From contig NZ_PJBB01000003.1 in assembly GCF_002836595.1 (NCBI RefSeq), positions 3,626,501 to 3,690,500 on the forward strand: DNA of 64,000 nt, in the 5' to 3' direction. Both the position numbers and the translations under genes were made by a program. Numbering within the stretch: position 1 is the first letter of the stretch; the number at the start of each line of letters is the position of its first letter. Shown piece by piece: positions 47,941-56,103 of the stretch. The notes under the pieces are model-generated. The model saw nothing but the letters and a program-made list of their open reading frames with translations. It was not told where the DNA came from and did not search any database. This DNA comes from Tenacibaculum sp. Bg11-29 (GTDB lineage: Bacteria > Bacteroidota > Bacteroidia > Flavobacteriales > Flavobacteriaceae).

Positions 47941-49704
47941 TTATTTAAAAATTGAAATAAAACTATCCTTTTGTAAAGTATCTAAAGAAAAATCATAATC
48001 TGCTTCTACGCTCTTTTTAACAATTTCACCCCCCAATTCTTTTATTATTTTTTTAAAAGATAAAGGCTTGTTCCATTGCTGATATAAAGCTTTTGTAGCA
48101 AGGTTAGAAATTTCAGAAGTACCAGAAACTCTAGTATGACCAGCTCCAAAATTCAATAAAACAAAACATTGCTTTTCTTTTTTAGGTATTAATATTCCTA
48201 GAATGGTTTGTTGTTGTATTGATTTACATTTAATCTCTGTAAAAAGGTTATTAGGGTTCATCATAAAATCTTTAGAGATACTATCTCCTTTACCTATTAC
48301 AATTTTATAATCACAGTCTGATTCTCCTGAATAAACATTACTATTAATCAGCGTAGGTGCATTTAAACCTTTATTTGCATATAAATATTCAACAGCTCCA
48401 TTAGGTGCTGAAGTTATATCGCCTGAATACATTAAATTACTTTCTTCTTGGTTATAAGTACTATTCCAACCTATTTTACCTCCAATATTTAATCCTGATA
48501 AATCTAAATCATCCGCTCCCCAAGCATCTTTCCAATAAATACCAATAGCTAATTTTTTACCATAAAACTTAGTTCCTGTAGGAATATTTCCTACAAACAT
48601 TTTTTCGGAGGTAGGCAACGCATAATTTATATTTTTTGGTAGAAATATTTTTTTTCCTGATAAATTAACTCGCTTCTGTAAATATCTTATTAAGAAACTA
48701 TAGTTTACTTCGTTTACATAATTTACTGCATTTAATTTTACCCACGATTTTCCGTTTCTAATACGATATAAAAAAGTGTCCTGTCCTTTTTTTCTTGTAT
48801 AACAAGCACTTAATGCTTTAAATAAAGCAAAAGGCGTCGCATTATCTAACCAATGTATATCGCTCTCTGTTAAAAGAACATTAGTAACCTCATTTAACGG
48901 GTTTATAATAAGTGGTTTGTGATATTTTTTAGATAATTTACTTATTCTATTAATCACTTTTGATGCGCTATTCTTATACGCTAAAAACAAAGGTTTAAAT
49001 CTATTAAATATCTCTGCCAATTTTTCTAACCCAAATTCTCTAAAAGCAATGGTTGGGTTGTATGTACTATTTTTAATTTCTTCAATTAAATCATTACTTT
49101 TTATTACTAAAGTTGAATCGGTTGTTTTATAAATGATATATCTAAAAAACTCCACAACATTTTCAGGATATATTTTATATGTATCTGCAATTATAACAAG
49201 CGCTTCCTTATTTCTTATATTTTCTTTCCCTGTAAATACATACTTCAATTCATCAACTAATATTGATAATACATCAGCAATTGTTTCTTCTTTTAAAGCA
49301 ATACCAGATTGTAATAATGAAAGGCATTTGGCTCTCATCTCTTCTATTGAGTATGCTTTTATTACTTTGTATTTTATTTTTAAATCAGGAATATTTAATA
49401 CTTCGTTTGGTATATAAACCTCAGCTTTAAAAACAGTTACGTATGTTGAAATATAATGTTGAATTTGTTCAACATATAATTCGAATCGAGTACTTTCTTT
49501 AATACGTTCCCATGATTTATGAAATGTTTTATTTAATGCTTCTCCTGTTAGTTTTTCATTCTCAAAATAATTTAAAATGCCTTCTTTTGCCCACATCGCA
49601 TTTTTTTCAATAATAAAACCATTTTCAGAAATAAAACATTTAGTTAAAGAAGTCTCGTTTGTATTATTAGCAATAACTGCATTGAATAATTTTAATGTTT
49701 TCAT
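47941..49704 (-). CDS. Large helical protein with a TerD-like beta domain (RNA-repair partner)
   Basis: 587 residues from the preferred ATG at 49704 (MKTLKLFNAV); the frame is open to an ATG at 49737. Residues about 90-370 are helical (LSLLQSGIALKEETIADVLS; FALFKALSACYTRKKGQD). Residues about 375-520 are beta-rich and match the TerD pattern: LAIGIYWKDAWGADDLDLSG, GKIGWNSTY, MYSGDITSAPNGAVEYL. It lies directly downstream of tRNA-like RNAs and upstream of rtcB2. Ro60 has a comparable helical-plus-VWA plan and binds Y RNAs in related operons. No TROVE signature was recognised, so a Ro60-like role is a hypothesis from position and shape. Confidence 0.6.
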   Translation of the reverse strand: MKTLKLFNAVIANNTNETSLTKCFISENGFIIEKNAMWAKEGILNYFENEKLTGEALNKTFHKSWERIKESTRFELYVEQIQHYISTYVTVFKAEVYIPNEVLNIPDLKIKYKVIKAYSIEEMRAKCLSLLQSGIALKEETIADVLSILVDELKYVFTGKENIRNKEALVIIADTYKIYPENVVEFFRYIIYKTTDSTLVIKSNDLIEEIKNSTYNPTIAFREFGLEKLAEIFNRFKPLFLAYKNSASKVINRISKLSKKYHKPLIINPLNEVTNVLLTESDIHWLDNATPFALFKALSACYTRKKGQDTFLYRIRNGKSWVKLNAVNYVNEVNYSFLIRYLQKRVNLSGKKIFLPKNINYALPTSEKMFVGNIPTGTKFYGKKLAIGIYWKDAWGADDLDLSGLNIGGKIGWNSTYNQEESNLMYSGDITSAPNGAVEYLYANKGLNAPTLINSNVYSGESDCDYKIVIGKGDSISKDFMMNPNNLFTEIKCKSIQQQTILGILIPKKEKQCFVLLNFGAGHTRVSGTSEISNLATKALYQQWNKPLSFKKIIKELGGEIVKKSVEADYDFSLDTLQKDSFISIFK

Positions 49705-49794
49705 TTTTATCATTTTATAAGTGAGGTATATTATCAATATTTTTTAGGAATACCTTTTACCTATTATTTTATAAAAGACGAAGAGTAAAATGAA

Positions 49795-49909
49795 CCATAT
49801 TCTCTTGCGAGTACTGGAATCGAACCAGTATATAGGAACTCTTTTTGTCTTTTAAACCGACGGAAAGTGTCTTTTAAGTTGAATAGGAACTTTCTTTGTC
49901 CGTTTTTAG
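49795..49909 (-). ncRNA. T-arm-containing RNA segment E of the second tRNA-mimic cluster
   Basis: A T arm (ACTGG-TTCGATT-CCAGT, 49829-49813) follows an AT-rich segment with a GAAAGT/ACTTTC stem and two copies of an AAGTTCCTAT-type motif. No D arm or acceptor partner is found upstream, so it may be the 3' domain of a longer RNA that begins with the tRNA-like module at 50020. It ends near ACTCGCAAGAG. Confidence 0.5.
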
Positions 49910-49970
49910 TGATTCGGGCAGGAATCGAACCTGCGACACATAGTTTGGATCTTATAGGAACTTTGTTTGC
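49832..49970 (-). repeat. Three copies of an 18-nt motif within the RNA cluster
   Basis: On the + strand the word ATAGGAACT occurs at 49832, 49883 and 49954, each time continuing as CTTTTTGTC, TTCTTTGTC or TTGTTTGC. On the transcribed minus strand this reads GnCAAAnAnAGTTCCTAT. It lies once inside the tRNA-like RNA D and twice in the downstream segment. Confidence 0.7.
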
Positions 49971-50020
49971 TTATTTGCGCAAAGTATTTTCTATTGCTCT
50001 ACCTACTGAGCTACCGAATC
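49910..50020 (-). ncRNA. tRNA-like RNA D with an enlarged anticodon arm
   Basis: Minus strand: acceptor GATTCGG (50020-50014) pairs perfectly with CCGAATC (49917-49911), leaving A at 49910. A standard D arm TA-GCTC-AGTAGGTA-GAGC follows, and a perfect T arm GCAGG-TTCGATT-CCTGC (49934-49918) lies at the 3' side. The middle is about 60 nt rather than a normal anticodon arm and variable loop. It contains an elongated stem (ATAG/CTAT, then ACTTTG/CAAAGT) and no ordinary 7-nt anticodon loop. Total 111 nt. It is best read as a tRNA mimic, as in bacterial Y RNAs; a tRNA with an insertion is the alternative. Confidence 0.75.
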
Positions 50021-50115
50021 TATTTATAGTAAAGAACGTCTCTAAAAAATTATCCGTTTTTCTTTTTAACGGAATAATTTTATGCTGTAATTATATATAT
50101 TTCCCTTAACAACAC

Positions 50116-50162
50116 TGCAAATATTCTACATAAGTGCGCAATCTTTTTGCGTAGAAAAAATT
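50116..50162 (-). promoter_or_regulatory. 47-bp conserved upstream element, copy 2 (before the RNA cluster)
   Basis: Nearly identical to 47894-47940. Read on the minus strand it contains an inverted pair TTCTAC/GTAGAA, a CGCAA-N5-TTGCG dyad and AATATTTGCA near the expected -7 box. RNA D starts about 95 bases downstream. It lies between the divergent HD/WYL genes and the minus-strand run, where a WYL regulator would be expected to act. Confidence 0.6.
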
Positions 50163-50193
50163 AATTGCTATTTTTATTGAAATTTTTATGTAA

Positions 50194-50808
50194 ATGGATT
50201 TAAAAAAGCGATTTCACAAATTAGTTTCAAACTATACCAAAGATGAAAACCGAATAGAATCACTATGGATAGACATTCATAAACATTATTCTGAAAAACA
50301 TAGAGCATACCATAATCTTACCCATTTAAATGAAATTTTTAAATATGTTGATGTATACAAGCAGCATATAGAAAACTATGATTGTTTGGCTTTCTCTATT
50401 TTTTATCATGATGTTATTTATAATATTTGGAAACAAGACAATGAAGAAAAAAGTGCTGATTTTGCTGTTAAGCAACTATCAAAAATAAATATTGAAACTT
50501 CTTTTTTAGAAAAAATTTATCAGCAAATAATAGCAACTAAAACACATGAAACAACTGACAAGGATACCAAGTGGATGGTAGATTTCGACTTGGGTATTTT
50601 AGGAGTATCTGCTGAGACTTACATTAATTACACGAAGCAAATTAGAGAAGAATACAAGTTAGTACCCAAAATACTTTATAAAAAAGGTCGTAAAAAAGTA
50701 CTGCAACATTTTATAGATAAGCCCTTTATTTATGCCACAGAAGAATTTAGAAACTTATATGAAGACCAAGCAAAACACAATTTAACTAATGAATTAAACA
50801 AGTTGTAA
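50194..50808 (+). CDS. HD-domain metal-dependent phosphohydrolase
   Basis: 204 residues of the COG4339-like HD superfamily. Metal-binding residues are seen in YHNLTHLNEI (His40, His44) and FYHDVIYN (His72-Asp73), with a later Asp in WMVDFDLGILG. Such enzymes hydrolyse phosphomonoesters or diesters. It is divergent from the tRNA-like RNA/TerD-like/rtcB2 run and ends 1 bp before the WYL regulator, so the two are one operon. Trimming of RNA-end phosphates is a reasonable hypothesis; the substrate is not shown by the sequence. Confidence 0.85.
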   Translation: MDLKKRFHKLVSNYTKDENRIESLWIDIHKHYSEKHRAYHNLTHLNEIFKYVDVYKQHIENYDCLAFSIFYHDVIYNIWKQDNEEKSADFAVKQLSKINIETSFLEKIYQQIIATKTHETTDKDTKWMVDFDLGILGVSAETYINYTKQIREEYKLVPKILYKKGRKKVLQHFIDKPFIYATEEFRNLYEDQAKHNLTNELNKL

Positions 50809-50809
50809 A

Positions 50810-51808
50810 ATGGCTTCTAATAAAAATGCACTTATCCGTTATAAAACGATAGATCAATGTTTACGGAATACAATGAAACGTTGGACTTTAAATGATTTAA
50901 TTGATGCTTGCTCTGATGCTTTATATGAGTACGAAGGAAAAGATGTGTATATAAGCAAACGAACTATTCAGTTAGATATTCAGCTGATGCGAAGTGATAA
51001 ACTTGGGTACAATGCACCTATTGAAGTGTATGAACGAAAATACTATCGTTATGCAGAAGAAGGCTATAGTATTATGAATATTCCTGTAACTGATAATGAT
51101 GTAAAAATTATAAATGAATCAATTCAGGTACTTCGTCAGTTTAAAGACTTTTCTTTATTTAAAGAAATGGACGGAGTTTTACAACGATTAGAAGATTCTG
51201 TTTATGCATCGCAAAAAACGAACAGGCCAATTATTCATTTAGATAAGAACGAACAATTAAAAGGCTTGGAATATATTGATCCTATTTACAAAGCTATTCA
51301 AAATAAAAAAGTACTTACAATTACATATCAATCTTTTAAAGCTCATAAAGCGAGTGATATGACGGTGCATCCGCAATTATTAAAAGAATACAATAATAGG
51401 TGGTTTTTATTAGCAACACATAAAAAACAATATATAACACTTGCTCTCGATAGAATATCAAATATTTTTTCTAATGAAAAAATGGAATACAATGATTTAG
51501 CAATTGATGGTGATCTATATTATAAAGATGTAATTGGAGCTACTGTTTCAAACACACGTCCACAACGTATTCAATTTTGGATCGATAAAAAAAATGCTCC
51601 GTATGTAATTACGAAGCCTTTTCATAAAAGTCAACGATTGATTAAACATACCGATGATGGTGTAATTTTTAATATTTTAGTTCAAATAAATTATGAATTA
51701 GAACGTATGATTCTTGGTTTTGGAGATGCTATTGAAATTCAAAAACCTGAAAAACTTCGTAACCGAATGATTACTAAATTACAGAATGCAGTTAGTAGGT
51801 ACTCTTAA
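50810..51808 (+). CDS. WYL-domain transcriptional regulator
   Basis: 332 residues. An N-terminal helix-turn-helix region (KRWTLNDLIDACSDALYEYE; SKRTIQLDIQLMR) is followed by a WYL domain (KVLTITYQSF; HPQLLKEYNNRWFLLATHKK; ITLALDRISNI) and a C-terminal WCX-like extension. WYL regulators sense ligands, possibly nucleic-acid fragments or nucleotides, and are common controllers of defence and RNA-repair loci. It is encoded with the HD gene and divergent from the rtcB2 run, whose upstream element (50116-50162) is a candidate target. It ends just before a convergent terminator. Confidence 0.9.
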   Translation: MASNKNALIRYKTIDQCLRNTMKRWTLNDLIDACSDALYEYEGKDVYISKRTIQLDIQLMRSDKLGYNAPIEVYERKYYRYAEEGYSIMNIPVTDNDVKIINESIQVLRQFKDFSLFKEMDGVLQRLEDSVYASQKTNRPIIHLDKNEQLKGLEYIDPIYKAIQNKKVLTITYQSFKAHKASDMTVHPQLLKEYNNRWFLLATHKKQYITLALDRISNIFSNEKMEYNDLAIDGDLYYKDVIGATVSNTRPQRIQFWIDKKNAPYVITKPFHKSQRLIKHTDDGVIFNILVQINYELERMILGFGDAIEIQKPEKLRNRMITKLQNAVSRYS

Positions 51809-51831
51809 TATATATCTTAAAAAAATAATAA

Positions 51832-51865
51832 AACACCAAGTAAAAAATGTTCTTTACTTGGTGTT
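51832..51865. terminator. Bidirectional terminator between the WYL and Trp-rich genes
   Basis: AACACCAAGTAAA (51832-51844) and TTTACTTGGTGTT (51853-51865) pair perfectly over 13 bp around an 8-nt loop between two convergent genes. Confidence 0.88.
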
Positions 51866-51879
51866 CTACATAACTATAA

Positions 51880-52221
51880 TTATTCTTTTGTAATTATTTG
51901 TTCAACATATACATAAGGTCCATTAGGTGCCGATTGTGCTATTCTTGCACAATACCAATCTGATCCCCATCTTAATCCAGAATCCCAAGGGCTATTCTTT
52001 GCATCTGCCCATGTCCATGCTTTTGCGTTTGAATCAGGATTTGAAGGCCATCCATTTGCATAAACTTCAATCTTGTCTTGTTGTGCTCTAAAAGGGGCAT
52101 TGGTACTCCATTGAAGCCATAAATTCCCTTGCTTTTCAAAAGCACTCAAAGTCCATTCAAATTTTTTTGTTACTGTTTGCATTGCTGCGGCTACTTCTGC
52201 CACGTTTTTAGTTTGAGACAT
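51880..52221 (-). CDS. Unknown Trp-rich small soluble protein
   Basis: 113 residues, no signal peptide or membrane segment. It is unusually rich in Trp (FEWTLSAF, GNLWLQWST, YANGWPSNP, KAWTWADAK, RWGSDWYCAR) and beta-prone, with one Cys. Such density suggests a carbohydrate- or ligand-binding beta fold (lectin-like), but no family is recognised. It stands alone, with a terminator downstream and a 311-bp AT-rich region upstream. Confidence 0.7.
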   Translation of the reverse strand: MSQTKNVAEVAAAMQTVTKKFEWTLSAFEKQGNLWLQWSTNAPFRAQQDKIEVYANGWPSNPDSNAKAWTWADAKNSPWDSGLRWGSDWYCARIAQSAPNGPYVYVEQIITKE

Positions 52222-52532
52222 AATACTAATTATTAAAGTTGGTTAGTTGCGCTTACTCTTTTAATGGATTTTCAGCTTTCTCCTTATTTTTCGTAATACA
52301 ATTTAAAAATTATATTATCTCACTTTAATAAAAAGACCTTAAGCGTCTATAAATCAACCACTAACAAACATAGTTTTAACACAAACGTAAATACACAACT
52401 ACTAAAAACCTAATAAACAAACACTTAATAGTAATTATCTTATTAAAATAACATATTAAAAATGAATTAGTCACTTATAAAATATATGCTAATTTTAAAA
52501 TTTCACAATAACGTTTTCTTTATATTTACCTT
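52222..52532. other. AT-rich divergent intergenic region
   Basis: No gene is seen. It must carry the promoter of the Trp-rich gene (minus) and that of the SDR gene; a TATATTTA box about 10 bases before the SDR start is the best -7 candidate. Confidence 0.4.
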
Positions 52533-53258
52533 ATGAATATTATAATTATTACAGGCGGAAGTAAAGGGATTGGAAAAGCATTAGTAAAAAAATATGCTTC
52601 AGAAAACTATAAAGTATTTTCTTTAGCAAGAACAGCTTCTTTATTAGAAAGTGTTCAAAACATTTCAGTTGATCTATCTAATCTTACTGTAACAGAAAAT
52701 AAATTCACTTCTCTTTTAAAGGAAATACTCCTTCAAAAAATAACATCAATTACTTTGGTTAACAATGCTGGTAGGCTAGGTAAAATAGGTGATTTAGAAA
52801 ATTTAAAAGCTTATGACATTGCTAAATCTATTCAATTAAACACCACTACTCCACTTATACTTTCTAGTTTATTTATTAAAATGACTCAAGAACTCGTATG
52901 CAAAAAACAAATTATAAATATTTCATCAGGAGCTGCTAAAAATGCCTATCAAGGTTGGTCTGTGTATTGCACCTCTAAAGCTGCAATAGATATGATGACC
53001 AAAGCGATTGCTACAGAACAAAATGAGGAAGAAAATGAAGTGAAATGTGTTTCAATTTATCCTGGAGTTGTAGATACAAATATGCAATCTCAAATTAGAA
53101 GCACTCATGAATCTGATTTTACAAGCTTACAACGTTTTGTGGATTTAAAGAATAATAACGAACTATATTCTCCTGATTTCGTTGCTAATTCTATTTATAA
53201 AATTGATATAGAAAATCAATTAGAGAGCGGAGACATTATTGATATTCGAAATTTTTAA
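52533..53258 (+). CDS. Short-chain dehydrogenase/reductase
   Basis: 241 residues of the classical SDR family. The cofactor loop TGGSKGIG is at residues 7-14, the NNAG motif near 77 (LVNNAGRLGKIGD), the catalytic Ser in INISSGAA (about 132) and YxxxK at about Y145/K149 (YCTSKAA). The sequence around the substrate loop (YPGVVDTNMQSQIR) resembles sepiapterin or benzil reductase-like SDRs. NADPH use is likely. It is a single gene. Confidence 0.9.
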   Translation: MNIIIITGGSKGIGKALVKKYASENYKVFSLARTASLLESVQNISVDLSNLTVTENKFTSLLKEILLQKITSITLVNNAGRLGKIGDLENLKAYDIAKSIQLNTTTPLILSSLFIKMTQELVCKKQIINISSGAAKNAYQGWSVYCTSKAAIDMMTKAIATEQNEEENEVKCVSIYPGVVDTNMQSQIRSTHESDFTSLQRFVDLKNNNELYSPDFVANSIYKIDIENQLESGDIIDIRNF

Positions 53259-53325
53259 AAATAAAAATATCAACTTCCATAAAACAAACTACTTCGAAAA
53301 TATCTAAATTTTAATTACAGATTAA

Positions 53326-53736
53326 CTAGAGTTTAGATAAAATAAGGAATGTATTGGTATCACTAAATACCATTAACTGATCTAGCAGCTCTTGTAAACT
53401 TAATTGATTTTTTACCACAACCTTTAAGTGTATATTTTGACTTCCTGTAATTCTATGTGCTTCTTTCACTTCTTTAAAACTTTTTATTTTTTTAAGAATA
53501 TGTATAAGTTGCCCTGGAAAAACTTTTAATAAAATAAAAGCTTCTAAGTCATTACCTAATTTTTTATTGTCTAGTTGAATTGTATATTTTTGAATAATAC
53601 CTGTATCTTCTAATTTTTGCACTCTTTCTCTAACTGCCGATGGAGATAAGTTTATTTTTCTACCTAAATCAGCAAAAGACAATCTAGAATTATCTTTTAA
53701 ATTATCAATTAACTGTCTATCTAAATCATCTACCAT
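53326..53736 (-). CDS. Lrp/AsnC family transcriptional regulator
   Basis: 136 residues. The N-terminal winged helix-turn-helix (LDRQLIDNLKDNSRLSFADL; LSPSAVRERVQKLEDTGII) is followed by an RAM/AsnC ligand domain (AFILLKVFPG, VKEAHRITGSQNIHLKVVV). It probably senses an amino acid. It is divergent from the 2-hydroxyacid dehydrogenase at 53857, with a 120-bp gap, and may control it. Confidence 0.92.
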   Translation of the reverse strand: MVDDLDRQLIDNLKDNSRLSFADLGRKINLSPSAVRERVQKLEDTGIIQKYTIQLDNKKLGNDLEAFILLKVFPGQLIHILKKIKSFKEVKEAHRITGSQNIHLKVVVKNQLSLQELLDQLMVFSDTNTFLILSKL

Positions 53737-53856
53737 CGAATCAATTTTAATTAAATCACAAAATCGCTATTTCAATTGTAAATATAAATAAATTACAAAC
53801 ATTCAATTTTAACTTCTACTAATTTATTTCTAATTTTATATCAAAATTCACAAACT

Positions 53857-54786
53857 ATGAGCATCCTTTTTATCTTTGAAAATAAAAACGTTATGCCTTG
53901 GGTAAAAGCTCTAAAAAAAGCTTTGCCAAACACAACGATTGAAGTATACCCTGAAGTGAAAAATAAAGATGCTATAGATTTTGTTATCTGTTGGAAGCCT
54001 ACTAAAAATGTGTTAGCACAGTTCCCCAACATCAAAGTAATTCAATCAGTTGGTGCTGCTATAGATCATATTACGAATTCACAAACAATACCTACAAATA
54101 CCATTATTACACGTATTATTGACGAAAAATTATCTAATGATATGTGGGAGTTTTTAATAACTATTGTTTTATCTGAATTAAAAAATATACAGCAATATTC
54201 AAACCAAAAAACAACAAAAATATGGGAACAATATAATTATAAATCTATTAACAACACAACAGTTGCTATTTTAGGTTTAGGGAATATTGGTGGCTATGTT
54301 GCTGAAAAATTTGCTAAGATTGGTTTTAAAGTAAAAGGTTGGAGTAATTCTAAAAAAGAAATACCAAGTGTTAAAAGTTATCATGAAGAAGATAAATTTG
54401 ATGCTTTTTTAAATAACGCTGATTTTCTAATTAATCTTTTACCTTTAACAGCAAATACAAAAGACATTTTAAATAAAAACACCTTTAATAAACTACCTAA
54501 AGGTTCTTTTCTTATCAATGTTGCAAGAGGTGAACATTTAGTTGATAATGATTTAATAAATGCTCTTGATACCTCAATACTTTCTGGCGCTTTTTTAGAT
54601 GTTTTTAGAATTGAACCTTTATCAAATGAGCATCCTTTTTGGAAACACCCTAAAATTAAAATAACACCACATATCGCTAGTTTAACTAATGTAGATACTG
54701 CCATAAATCAAATTGTAGAAAATTACAAACGTTTCTTAAATAAAGAAGAAATACAAAATAGTGTATCATTAAAAAAAGGATATTAA
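53857..54786 (+). CDS. D-isomer-specific 2-hydroxyacid dehydrogenase (GhrA-like)
   Basis: 309 residues. NAD(P)-binding motif GLGNIGG at about 139-145. The catalytic triad is in expected places: Arg in NVARGEH (about 225), Glu in RIEPL (about 253) and His in TPHIASL (about 273). Lack of a long insert and the FWKHPKIKITPHIAS stretch fit glyoxylate/hydroxypyruvate reductase A-like enzymes, which reduce 2-oxoacids with NADPH. A VOC protein follows 3 bp later, so they form an operon probably controlled by the divergent Lrp protein. Confidence 0.92.
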   Translation: MSILFIFENKNVMPWVKALKKALPNTTIEVYPEVKNKDAIDFVICWKPTKNVLAQFPNIKVIQSVGAAIDHITNSQTIPTNTIITRIIDEKLSNDMWEFLITIVLSELKNIQQYSNQKTTKIWEQYNYKSINNTTVAILGLGNIGGYVAEKFAKIGFKVKGWSNSKKEIPSVKSYHEEDKFDAFLNNADFLINLLPLTANTKDILNKNTFNKLPKGSFLINVARGEHLVDNDLINALDTSILSGAFLDVFRIEPLSNEHPFWKHPKIKITPHIASLTNVDTAINQIVENYKRFLNKEEIQNSVSLKKGY

Positions 54787-54789
54787 ATT

Positions 54790-55203
54790 ATGAATAGTAA
54801 ATTTCACCTCGCATTTAAAGTAAAAGATATTAAAAATACGATTAAATTTTATCACACTATTTTAGGTTGTGAATTAGGTAGGCAAACAATTCATTGGGTT
54901 GACTTTAATTTTTTTGGACATCAATTATCTGCACATGTGTCTAATGAAATTCCTGAATTAGATCATTGCGGAATCGTAGATAACTTAAAAGTACCTATTC
55001 CTCATTTTGGTTGTATTGTAGATGATAGTACTTTTAATACGATAAAAAAAAGCTTAGAAAAACACAGCATAAACTTTATTGTTAAGCCACAAAAAAGATA
55101 TGAAGGTAAAGAAGGTGCTCAACAAACAATGTTTATTTTAGATTATAGTAATAATGCGTTGGAATTTAAAAGTTTTAAAAATAGTGAAGAAATTTTCAAA
55201 TAA
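54790..55203 (+). CDS. VOC (glyoxalase/dioxygenase) family protein
   Basis: 137 residues with the vicinal oxygen chelate pattern: FHLAFKVKDIKNTIKFYHTI at the start, GHQLSAH, PHFGCIV and a late FILDYSNNALEFKSF. His and Glu residues at the usual metal positions are present (His6, His58 region, Glu127 region). Substrate unknown. It is encoded 3 bp after the 2-hydroxyacid dehydrogenase. Confidence 0.88.
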   Translation: MNSKFHLAFKVKDIKNTIKFYHTILGCELGRQTIHWVDFNFFGHQLSAHVSNEIPELDHCGIVDNLKVPIPHFGCIVDDSTFNTIKKSLEKHSINFIVKPQKRYEGKEGAQQTMFILDYSNNALEFKSFKNSEEIFK

Positions 55204-55248
55204 TAAAAATTCACAATAAATAACCTACTACCTCCCTATTTAATATTA

Positions 55249-56103
55249 TTATACATTCACTATTTTATAGATAGGAATAGGTAATGCAACACCTTCAGCT
55301 AAAAAACGTTTGTGCACTGCTTCTTTTAATGCACATTTGGTTTTAAATTCTTTAAATGGCTCATTTAACCAAACATACGCACGCATATGTATATGATCTG
55401 TATGTACATCAATTACACGTACATCTACTTGTTGAGTATCTGCCATTACTTGTTCTGGTGTTCTAAAATCTATTACAGATGGTAACTTAATAGCTTCCTC
55501 TTGTATAATTTGTCTTGCTAAATCAATATCTGCTTTTATTCCTAACTTAAAGTTATTGAAACTAAGAATATGTGAATCTTCAATAGTATGATTTAATACT
55601 GAATCGGTACTTATTACCGAGTTTGGTATAATTAATCGTTTGTTTTCAAAATTATTAATTACGGTATGTCGCAACGTAATATCTTCAACAATTCCCACAC
55701 GGGTATCATCTAACTTAATATAATCTCCAACTCTAAAAGGTCTAAAAATAACAATAAATGCGCCTGCTATTAAATTAGATAAAGCTGCTTGTGCAGCAAA
55801 ACCAATAATGGCTGCCAAAATACCTGCTCCAGAAAAAATTAAAGTGGCTTTACTTCGAAAAGCTGGTACTGTAGAAATGATATAGGCAATACCAAAAAGG
55901 CCTAAAAAAAACTTTACTGAATTACGTAAAAATAAAATACTGGTTCTACCATTTTGATCCGTTTTTCTACGCTTTATGACTTGTACTATTAAATAGCGGA
56001 ATATTCGTGAAATGACCCAAGTAATAAAAACGATGAGTAATACATACCCTAAAACGCCTAAAAAAGAATCTAAATTAAAACGATATGCTAGTAATTCTTT
56101 CAT
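55249..56103 (-). CDS. Small-conductance mechanosensitive channel (MscS family)
   Basis: 284 residues. Three transmembrane helices: residues about 14-34, 60-80 and the pore helix with GAGILAAIIGFAAQAALSNL (about 92-111). The MscS beta domain follows (FRVGDYIKLDDTRVGIVEDI; RLIIPNSVISTDSVLN). It protects cells from hypo-osmotic shock by opening under membrane tension. It starts right after the racemase stop at 56104 on the same strand and so is co-transcribed. Confidence 0.93.
   Translation of the reverse strand: MKELLAYRFNLDSFLGVLGYVLLIVFITWVISRIFRYLIVQVIKRRKTDQNGRTSILFLRNSVKFFLGLFGIAYIISTVPAFRSKATLIFSGAGILAAIIGFAAQAALSNLIAGAFIVIFRPFRVGDYIKLDDTRVGIVEDITLRHTVINNFENKRLIIPNSVISTDSVLNHTIEDSHILSFNNFKLGIKADIDLARQIIQEEAIKLPSVIDFRTPEQVMADTQQVDVRVIDVHTDHIHMRAYVWLNEPFKEFKTKCALKEAVHKRFLAEGVALPIPIYKIVNV

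Noticed and set aside
49867..50109. An 80-codon + strand frame over the second RNA cluster
   Set aside because: It translates the complement of the T arm and acceptor of the tRNA-like RNA; the paired structure explains the sequence better.
50116..50162. A sigma-54 promoter, as for E. coli rtcBA
   Set aside because: GCGCAC and TTTGCA resemble the two boxes, but they are about 21 bases apart rather than the roughly 12 required, and no RtcR-type activator gene is present.
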